Origin: Balneolaceae bacterium
GTDB taxonomy: Bacteria > Bacteroidota > Rhodothermia > Balneolales > Balneolaceae
Assembly (NCBI GenBank): GCA_007123785.1
Contig: SLGL01000033.1
Coordinates: 1-6,222, forward strand
Reading direction: 5' to 3'
Length of the DNA: 6,222 bases
Position numbers and translations under genes: made by a program. The notes beneath the pieces are model-generated. The model ran no database searches. It was given only the letters and a program-made list of their open reading frames with translations, and was not told the origin of the DNA. Numbering within the stretch: the first letter of the stretch is position 1; the number at the start of each line of letters is the position of its first letter. Positions 1 to 5,254 of this stretch are shown one piece after another.

Positions 1-1168
1 TACAAAAAAAGGTGAGAAGTTTGTTTGGTCCACATTCAGTGATGATCAGATTGATGTGAATTTTGCCAATCCCGATGTTCTGTTCGAATATCTCGATATC
101 TTTTTCTTCTACCTAAGCAAAGGGCTTTCGGTTATTCGCCTCGATGCCGTTGCGTTTATCTGGAAAGAACCGGATACAGCCTGCATTCACCTGGAAGAAA
201 CCCATGAAATCGTAAAACTGATGCGTACAATGGCAGATTGTTTTGAACCTGAATCTACCATAATTACCGAAACCAACGTTCCGCATAACGAAAACATCAG
301 CTACTTTGGAGATGGCGATGAGACGCACATGGTCTACCAGTTCAGTCTGCCGCCACTGCTTCTGCATGCCATTCTTACAGAAAATGCTACTTATCTGACT
401 GAATGGGTAAAATCACTGGACAGATTACCCTCAAACTGCACCTACTTTAATTTTACTGCTTCGCATGATGGAATTGGAGTGCGTCCGCTTGAAGGCCTGG
501 TACCTCAGGAGGAATTCGATAAACTTGTGAATGATATCAGCCAGAAGGGCGGTTTTGTTTCGGAAAAGAAAAATGCCGATGGTTCCCTCAGCCCGTATGA
601 ACTGAATATTACCTATTTCGATGCGTTCAGCGGAATGAACGGTTCGCAGTCGTTACAGGAGCGTCGATTTATGTGTTCGCAAATTATTGCAATGAGCCTT
701 AAAGGGGTGCCAGGTATCTATTTTCATAATCTCACGGCAACACGCAATAATGTTCAGGGTGTATCTATCACAGGGCGGTACCGTACAATAAATCGAAAAA
801 AATGGTACTACGAAGAGTTAATGAGTGAGCTGAGTGATCCTGATACATCCACACACCGGATTTTCAATAAAATGAAGGAGGTGATTGCCAAAAGGAAAAA
901 ACATCCTGCGTTTCATCCGTTTGGGCGCCAGCAGGTATTCGAACTCGATTCCGGCCTGTTCTGCCTTCTTCGCTGGGACCCGGACAAAACCGAGCAGGTA
1001 TTGGTTGTAGCTAACCTGACGAACAAGGTGAAAGAGGTCTTTTTTTCTGATTCCAGTGTACCGATTAAAGAGGGTAGTGAGTACAGCGATATTCTCTCAG
1101 GCGAAAAAGTTTTTACGAATGGAAAAGCTGGTTTAGAACCTTTTCAGGTGATTTGGGTAAAAGTATAA
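1..1168 (+). CDS. GH13_18 sugar phosphorylase, 5'-truncated (glucosylglycerate phosphorylase-like or sucrose phosphorylase-like)
   Basis: This is the C-terminal part of a cytosolic glycoside phosphorylase of family GH13 subfamily 18, which cleaves an alpha-glucoside with phosphate to give glucose 1-phosphate. The reading frame is open from the left edge (first whole codon at position 2), so about 388 residues are visible. Family members are usually about 500-600 residues, so the N-terminal strands of the barrel are missing. The GTG at 56 is internal and not a real start. Visible catalytic signatures are RLDAVAF, with the nucleophile Asp at 143-145; ITETNVPH, with the acid/base Glu at 269-271; and ASHDGIG, with the stabilising Asp at 467-469. 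The C-terminal beta domain ends in EPFQVIWVKV, as is usual for the family. Classical sucrose phosphorylases carry, as I recall, an EVHSYY-like acid/base loop and DTHDGIG; the TETNVPH and ASHDGIG forms here fit the glucosylglycerate phosphorylase/YcjM branch better. Substrate is therefore an inference, while the family is firm. It converges on miaB with a 94-bp gap. Confidence 0.93.
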   Translation, partial: TKKGEKFVWSTFSDDQIDVNFANPDVLFEYLDIFFFYLSKGLSVIRLDAVAFIWKEPDTACIHLEETHEIVKLMRTMADCFEPESTIITETNVPHNENISYFGDGDETHMVYQFSLPPLLLHAILTENATYLTEWVKSLDRLPSNCTYFNFTASHDGIGVRPLEGLVPQEEFDKLVNDISQKGGFVSEKKNADGSLSPYELNITYFDAFSGMNGSQSLQERRFMCSQIIAMSLKGVPGIYFHNLTATRNNVQGVSITGRYRTINRKKWYYEELMSELSDPDTSTHRIFNKMKEVIAKRKKHPAFHPFGRQQVFELDSGLFCLLRWDPDKTEQVLVVANLTNKVKEVFFSDSSVPIKEGSEYSDILSGEKVFTNGKAGLEPFQVIWVKV

Positions 1169-1209
1169 ACCTGGTTCAGGAACATCTCTCAGTTTCGGTC
1201 TGGTTTTTT
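1167..1209 (+). terminator. weak candidate intrinsic terminator after the GH13_18 gene
   Basis: An imperfect hairpin begins within the stop codon of the phosphorylase gene. AAACC (1167-1171) pairs with GGTTT (1202-1206). After a T-T mismatch, GGTT (1173-1176) pairs with GGTC (1197-1200), partly through G-U pairs, and AGG can pair with TTT by one A-U and two G-U pairs. The loop is about 12 bases. A run of six T (1204-1209) follows, but three of these are used in the stem. Its place between two convergent genes supports the call; the poor pairing argues against it. Confidence 0.25.
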
Positions 1210-1262
1210 ACTTTCTTCCGGATGAATGATTAATCAAAGTTATATAATAAGACGAATTACAA

Positions 1263-2621
1263 TCATACAAGAGCCGGTTCAGCGTGGTATTCTGAGATAG
1301 ATCTCTTTTTCAGGGGGCGGGCCATCAGAGTTGCAGAGGTGCAGCCGGTTATTTCAACTTCTATGTAATCGCCTTTCTGATACTCTTTTCGGTCGAAAAC
1401 CACCATTTTGTTGGTATCGGTACGGCCGGAAAGCTGCTGGTCAGAACGTTTGCTTTCACCCTCCACTAAAACGAGGTGGCGTGAACCGATCTCCTTTTTA
1501 TTATTTTTCTCCTGAATAGCCATCTGCTGCTGAATAATTTCAGTGAGTCGACGTTTTTTTACATCCTCGGGTACATTATCATCATACTTTCGGTGAGCCA
1601 GTGTGCGCTCCCGTTCGGAATAGGCGAACATATAGGCAAGGTCGTATTCTACCATTTCCATGAGTGTCATGGTGTCCTGGTGCTCCTCTTCGGTTTCATC
1701 ACAGAATCCGGCAATGATATCGGTGGAAAGTGCCACACCCGGTATGATTGATTTCATTTTTTCGATCAGTTCAAGATACTGCTCGCGGGTATAGGGACGT
1801 CTCATGCGTTCCAGCATGGAACTGCTGCCCGATTGAGCCGGGATGTGAATATAGTTACACAAATTGGGACGTTCGGCAATCAGGTGGAGTAGGGGTTCAG
1901 GGAAATCTTTGGGATGTGGAGATGAGAATCGGAAACGCATTTCGGGGTCTGTTTTACTGGCTTCATCCATCAGCCGGGTAAAGTCGATATCCCGATATTT
2001 GTAGGAGTTTACATTTTGCCCCAGCAATGTTACTTCTTTATAGCCTTGATCACTTAGTTGCTGAATTTCCCGTAAAATGCTTTCAAGCGGCCGGCTTCTC
2101 TCACGTCCGCGTGTAAAGGGGACAACACAGAAAGAACACATGTTATCACACCCCCGCATGATCGAAACAAATGCGGTTACACCATTTCCGCTGGTTCGAA
2201 CAGGGCTGATGTCGGCGTAGGTTTCTTCAAGTGAAAGCAGCACATTGACGGCTTTTCGCCCGTCGTCCACTTCTGCCAGAAGATTGGGAATATCGCGATA
2301 AGCATCAGGACCTACGACAATATCCACAAGCTGTTCTTGATCGATAATCTGTTCGCGTACACGTTCGGCCATGCAGCCCAGCACCCCCACGGTTAAATTT
2401 TTTTTCCCGTTTTTGAGGGACCGGAACTCCTTCAGGCGGTTCCAGACACGAGTTTCCGCATTTTCACGGATCGAACAGGTATTTACAAAAATAACGTCGG
2501 CCTCCCCGGCTTCGTGAACGGGAGTCATTCCCTCATCTATCAGAATAGAGTTCACAATTTCCGAATCGGCAAAGTTCATTTGACAGCCGTAGGTCTCAAT
2601 GTAAAAACGTTTATTGTTCAT
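1263..2621 (-). CDS. miaB: MiaB: tRNA (i6A37) methylthiotransferase, radical SAM enzyme
   Basis: MiaB converts N6-isopentenyladenosine at position 37 of tRNAs reading UNN codons to the 2-methylthio form, using S-adenosylmethionine and two iron-sulfur clusters. All three domains are present in 452 residues, a normal family length. The N-terminal methylthiotransferase domain has the three auxiliary-cluster cysteines: C13 (in TYGCQMN), C49 (in VNTCSIRENA) and C83 (in LGCMAER). The radical SAM core carries the CxxxCxxC motif at C158, C162 and C165 (RGCDNMCSFC). A C-terminal TRAM domain at about 379-437 includes GRTDTNK. YGCQMN followed by DSE, together with the TRAM motif, distinguishes it from RimO and MtaB. 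The ATG start leaves six residues before the first conserved strand, which is normal; no good Shine-Dalgarno is seen. It lies 94 bp after the FKBP gene on the same strand and may be read through from it or from its own promoter. Confidence 0.98.
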   Translation of the reverse strand: MNNKRFYIETYGCQMNFADSEIVNSILIDEGMTPVHEAGEADVIFVNTCSIRENAETRVWNRLKEFRSLKNGKKNLTVGVLGCMAERVREQIIDQEQLVDIVVGPDAYRDIPNLLAEVDDGRKAVNVLLSLEETYADISPVRTSGNGVTAFVSIMRGCDNMCSFCVVPFTRGRERSRPLESILREIQQLSDQGYKEVTLLGQNVNSYKYRDIDFTRLMDEASKTDPEMRFRFSSPHPKDFPEPLLHLIAERPNLCNYIHIPAQSGSSSMLERMRRPYTREQYLELIEKMKSIIPGVALSTDIIAGFCDETEEEHQDTMTLMEMVEYDLAYMFAYSERERTLAHRKYDDNVPEDVKKRRLTEIIQQQMAIQEKNNKKEIGSRHLVLVEGESKRSDQQLSGRTDTNKMVVFDRKEYQKGDYIEVEITGCTSATLMARPLKKRSISEYHAEPALV

Positions 2622-2653
2622 TACTTCGTGAATTCATGTGTGTAAAGTTGTTA

Positions 2654-2686
2654 AAAAAATAACCATCATTCGGCACTTTTAACAAA
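2654..2686 (-). promoter_or_regulatory. miaB: possible miaB promoter of Bacteroidota type
   Basis: On the minus strand a TTTG (plus 2683-2686) is followed after 21 bases by TATTTTTT (plus 2654-2661). This resembles the Bacteroidota pattern TTTG, about 19-21 bases, TAnnTTTG, with the last base wrong. It sits 33 bp upstream of the miaB ATG, in the only gap of the minus-strand cluster large enough for a promoter. The region is AT-rich, so a chance match is quite possible, and it is not certain that this organism uses that promoter type. Confidence 0.25.
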
Positions 2687-2715
2687 CCTGATTTAATTTG
2701 TACGGGGTCTCCTTA

Positions 2716-3504
2716 TCAGATGATGCTTACGAGTTCCACCTCAAAAATCAATACAGCTCCGTATTGAGGTGCACTATTTCCATACCCCAGTGACGGTGGA
2801 ACAAAAAACTGAAATTTGCTGCCTACTTCCATCAATTGAAGGCCTTCGGAAAAGCCGGGAATAACACCGTTCACTTCAAATGAAACAGGATTGCCGGTTG
2901 ACTCATCAAAAACAAAACCGTTTGTATAGGTTCCCTTATAATGCACATTTACAACGTCGGTGGTATGAGGTGTGTCACCATCACCTGCTTGAAGAACTCG
3001 ATATTGAAGGCCGCTTTGAGTTACCACAATATCATCATGCTGGGCATTGCTTGTTAGGAATTGCTCCTGGTTATCCCTTAAGAAAGAATCCAGAGACATT
3101 TCAAAAATATGAACCCGGCCGTCACCGGTAGCCAGTTCAGTTGGAAGCACAAATTCATAGGTGGCCCCTTCGTTCATTAACATGACTCCCTCACCAAGCC
3201 CGGAAAACCTTTCCATGTCTTGAGGTACAATCATATCATAGCGGTCATCAGTGTTGTAGCGCTGAGTGCGATCAAAGGATTCGCCTTCATATCTGACAAT
3301 AACATGATTGTTTGAACCGGGTTTATCGCCATCACCCTCTTCAATCACCTTGTAAAGAAGTCCGCTGGACGTTTCCTGCACACCTTCTTCCGCACGATAT
3401 TCATCAAGGAAGTCCAGGTCGCGCTGGTCATTATAAGTGTTGGTATCACTCAGGCATCCCATTAAAAAAAAGATGGTAAAAATATAATATGTAGCGTGTT
3501 TCAT
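2716..3504 (-). CDS. Lipoprotein with two FKBP-type peptidyl-prolyl isomerase domains, the first degenerate
   Basis: The 262-residue product begins with a lipoprotein-type signal: a basic start, a hydrophobic stretch (about 6-15) and a lipobox-like LMGC with Cys17, so it is probably exported and lipid-anchored in the envelope, where it would help fold proteins at X-Pro bonds. Two FKBP-like segments follow, each opened by a matching phrase (SGLLYKVIEEGDGD at 47-60, SGLQYRVLQAGDGD at 164-177), which points to domain duplication. The second domain (about 160-262) keeps the usual pocket: Y189, F199-D200, F209, V214-I215, F218 (in place of the FKBP12 Trp), Y241 in LGYG, and F254. The first (about 45-142) has no FD pair, no VIPGF and no LGYG, so it is probably not a catalyst and may bind clients or stabilise the fold. 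Tandem stops (TGA then TAA) end the gene. It lies 32 bp after the 157-residue gene. Activity of domain 2 is inferred from retained residues. Confidence 0.9.
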   Translation of the reverse strand: MKHATYYIFTIFFLMGCLSDTNTYNDQRDLDFLDEYRAEEGVQETSSGLLYKVIEEGDGDKPGSNNHVIVRYEGESFDRTQRYNTDDRYDMIVPQDMERFSGLGEGVMLMNEGATYEFVLPTELATGDGRVHIFEMSLDSFLRDNQEQFLTSNAQHDDIVVTQSGLQYRVLQAGDGDTPHTTDVVNVHYKGTYTNGFVFDESTGNPVSFEVNGVIPGFSEGLQLMEVGSKFQFFVPPSLGYGNSAPQYGAVLIFEVELVSII

Positions 3505-3536
3505 AGTGTTGGATTAAATGGTACTAAAATATAAAA

Positions 3537-4010
3537 TTATAAAGCTGCTGAAGCCGGCAAAGTACTGATTCTTTCTTCCAGAACTTCAAGCTTGCTCGGA
3601 AGTTCGAATTCAAAGTAGCGGTTCAAATTAAAATAAAACGTTTCATCGGTATATTTATTCCAGAATTTTCGAAGGTTATCCAGCTCTGGAACAAGTGTCT
3701 CAATTTGCCCGGCATCAAAGAAAAGCACTTTCCGGTGTAGTTCTTCGAGTGAATCATTAATCTCACCGGCAAGGGATACAAGAAAAGGTGAATGTTGATT
3801 GTTTTTGTCTTCAAGAAGGTTGTGCATACCGAATGCATTCATACGGATCTTTCGGCAAATTCTGAGCATTTGATCCCGGTAAACCACTTTTTCCGATCCG
3901 GTTCTGTTCCTGTAGCAGGTAAAATTACGCATCAGCTTACGGCTTGTGGTTAAAGTGGCGGCTGAGGTTGCAGCAGCAAGTTCAAAAAGTTCTGAGTTCA
4001 ATTGGGCCAT
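3537..4010 (-). CDS. Conserved-looking hypothetical protein, 157 residues, overlapping the end of pyrE
   Basis: I do not recognise this family. The sequence looks mostly alpha-helical and soluble: no signal peptide, no membrane segment, no recognisable catalytic motif and only two cysteines (C32, C52), not arranged as a metal site. The N-terminal third opens with an Ala/Thr-rich amphipathic helix (about 6-22) and is rich in Arg and Lys between residues 24 and 56. The C-terminal half is more acidic and contains an aromatic stretch around 117-135 (FWNKY, FYFNLNRYFEFE). A helical bundle that binds a partner or nucleic acid is a guess only. The evidence that it is a real gene is its position: its ATG lies inside the pyrE stop region with a 13-bp overlap, and the next gene starts 32 bp downstream, as expected in an operon. 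A second frame on the same strand (3623-3838) is shorter and looks like a shadow. Confidence 0.75.
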   Translation of the reverse strand: MAQLNSELFELAAATSAATLTTSRKLMRNFTCYRNRTGSEKVVYRDQMLRICRKIRMNAFGMHNLLEDKNNQHSPFLVSLAGEINDSLEELHRKVLFFDAGQIETLVPELDNLRKFWNKYTDETFYFNLNRYFEFELPSKLEVLEERISTLPASAAL

Positions 4011-4639
4011 GTTTCGGGAGATTTTCTCCAGTCATTCAGAAGAGTTAGGTCCGCCTCTTTTACAGCACCCAGTTCGAGTGCAACATCAATCAGCGTGGCA
4101 TAATCGGTTAGTGCGTAGAGGTTCACTCCTTTCTCATCAAATTTTTGATTGGCTTTATCGAAGCCGTATGTGAAAATGCTGAGAACAGCTTTTACATCCG
4201 CACCGATAAATTGAAGAGCGTCAATCACAGAAATAGCAGAACCACCGGTTGAGATCAGGTCCTCAATAATTACAGTTGATTGCCCCTTATCCACTCCGCC
4301 TTCAATCTGATTTCCCAATCCGTATGATTTTGCTTTTGCGCGAACATAAGCCATTGGTTTGTCAAGGTTTTGGGCAATCCAGGCTGCATGAGGAATGCCA
4401 GCTGTGGCAGTTCCCGTGATCACATCGACTTCTCCGTATTTTTCTTCGATAATCCTTGCAAACGCTTTGGAGATTTCTTTGCGGATGGCAGGATAGCGTA
4501 AGGTGAGACGGTTGTCGCAATAAATGGGAGAATTCCACCCCGATGACCAGGTGAATGGTGCGTTCGGACGCAACACAACTGCGTTAATCTCAAGAAGAGA
4601 TTTTGCAAGTTCTCTGGAAAAATTTTTATCTAAAATCAT
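3998..4639 (-). CDS. pyrE: PyrE: orotate phosphoribosyltransferase
   Basis: PyrE joins orotate to phosphoribosyl pyrophosphate (PRPP) to form orotidine 5'-monophosphate, the fifth step of pyrimidine synthesis, in the cytosol and normally as a dimer. The 213-residue length is normal. Visible are the substrate-binding region (SSGWNSPIYCDNR, about 32-44), the GTATAGIPHA segment (76-85), the mobile catalytic loop (R100, K102, K104 up to the IEG at 112-114) and the PRPP-binding motif VIIEDLISTGGS (123-134), with Glu-Asp where many members have Asp-Asp. The loop has Tyr106 where many bacterial enzymes have His (KDHG-like), a variation worth noting but probably tolerated. No pyrF fusion is present. 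It is the first gene of the minus-strand cluster, and its last 13 bp overlap the next gene. The ATG start agrees with family alignments from memory; upstream sequence is AT-rich without a Shine-Dalgarno motif. Confidence 0.97.
   Translation of the reverse strand: MILDKNFSRELAKSLLEINAVVLRPNAPFTWSSGWNSPIYCDNRLTLRYPAIRKEISKAFARIIEEKYGEVDVITGTATAGIPHAAWIAQNLDKPMAYVRAKAKSYGLGNQIEGGVDKGQSTVIIEDLISTGGSAISVIDALQFIGADVKAVLSIFTYGFDKANQKFDEKGVNLYALTDYATLIDVALELGAVKEADLTLLNDWRKSPETWPN
4017..4029 (-). other. small perfect hairpin just before the start of the 157-residue gene
   Basis: In the mRNA sense (minus strand) GGAGA, AAA, TCTCC forms a 5-bp stem with a 3-base loop, inside the last codons of pyrE and ending 6 bases before the ATG of the overlapping gene. 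The 5' arm contains the only GGAG near that start, 15 bases upstream, too far for a usual ribosome binding site unless the hairpin brings it closer. It could modulate re-initiation after pyrE, but a 5-bp stem inside coding sequence may be chance. Confidence 0.2.
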
Positions 4640-5082
4640 ATTTATTAACTGTCATTTCTTCAATTAATAGGAGTCACAAAAGAAACCGTCTGAATTGATT
4701 TTTTCTAATGAATTATGAGCCGGAATCAGAATTAGGTGTTTTCAAAAATTACCGATTCACTATCAGGAACAGGTAGTCAACCCAATCCTTTTTTTTGTAG
4801 ACCTGAAAATATAAGGAATATTTATTAAGAACGTATTATCACTTCGGCCGACTTTCGTTGTGGTCTGTTTATTAGTTTATGCAGTTACGATTGAAATACG
4901 ATTTTATTTTAGAAGTCACATCTGTCAAAAACGTTTCGTAAAAAAACCTGAACCCAAGGCTGAACAGGGATAAATGGCATCATTTCCTTTGTCGCAGAAT
5001 AACAGACTCTATTTTTCAAAGGCTTAAAATATCATCTTAAGTGAAGAAAAATCATAAGGTAACAATATAATTCATTTATTTT

Positions 5083-5129
5083 CTGTGAGCACAGTGCGAA
5101 GCAACTCCTCCCGACAAGTTAGTTCGGGA
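5083..5129. repeat. REP-like dispersed repeat candidate with two palindromes
   Basis: Two inverted repeats lie close together: CTGTG-AG-CACAG (5083-5094) and TCCCGA (5109-5114) with TCGGGA (5124-5129), separated by a 9-base loop. Between them GTGCGAAGCAACTCC resembles the tail of a short intergenic repeat common in Bacteroidota-like genomes (of the form CTGAGCGCAGCGAAG followed by a TCTCC-like end), recalled from memory and here degenerate. The block is more GC-rich than the flanking spacer. Only one copy lies in this window, so repeat status is inferred. Confidence 0.4.
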
Positions 5130-5208
5130 CAGGCGTGAAACGATATCCGGGTTAAATCCATTGTTGAACCTTTTTACATGGTGTGAATGGTTTTGAATGC
5201 ATTGGGTC

Positions 5209-5214
5209 TATAAT
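5209..5214 (+). promoter_or_regulatory. lysC: possible -10 box of the lysC promoter
   Basis: A perfect TATAAT lies 40 bp upstream of the lysC ATG. No good TTGACA-like box lies 16-18 bp upstream of it, and the TTTTGA at 5192-5197 is too close, so the match rests on the -10 hexamer alone in AT-rich DNA. Confidence 0.25.
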
Positions 5215-5254
5215 TTCTTTATTTTTCCAAGCTGAAAAATATTAGAATAAAAAA

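Larger units (their letters stand above)
4640..5254. other. 615-bp AT-rich spacer between divergent pyrE and lysC
   Basis: No convincing gene, tRNA or known riboswitch is visible here. The longest start-to-stop frame noticed on the plus strand with a plausible ribosome site encodes only 17 residues (4974-5027). The segment must hold the promoters for pyrE (leftward) and lysC (rightward), but I find no clear pyrE promoter; the nearest thing to a Bacteroidota -7 box on that strand is one base too long (around 4744-4752). Visible structure is limited to an AT-only hairpin (AAATAT 4807-4812 with ATATTT 4818-4823), the repeat-like block near 5083-5129 and a TATAAT at 5209. The length is larger than needed for two promoters, so a small RNA or decayed sequence cannot be excluded. 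Confidence 0.6.

Noticed and set aside
56..58. GTG as the start of the phosphorylase gene
   Set aside because: The frame is open to the left edge, and the upstream residues (including VWSTFSDDQIDVNF) continue the conserved family sequence, so this Val is internal.
1227..1236. Perfect 10-bp palindrome TGATTAATCA between the convergent genes
   Set aside because: Both neighbouring genes end here, so an operator has no promoter to act on, and a single AT-rich 10-bp palindrome may be chance.
4974..5027. 17-codon frame with an AGGG upstream in the pyrE-lysC spacer
   Set aside because: It is too short and without any recognisable feature. One AGGG at a fitting distance is expected by chance in 600 bp.
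5083..5094. CTGTGAGCACAG as a CRP-type operator
   Set aside because: CRP sites have TGTGA and TCACA separated by six bases; here the half-sites are two bases apart and the block fits the repeat-like element better.
4640..5254. Lysine riboswitch or tRNA upstream of lysC
   Set aside because: I could not find the conserved helices or loops of a lysine riboswitch, nor a tRNA T-arm sequence; a covariance search would settle it.
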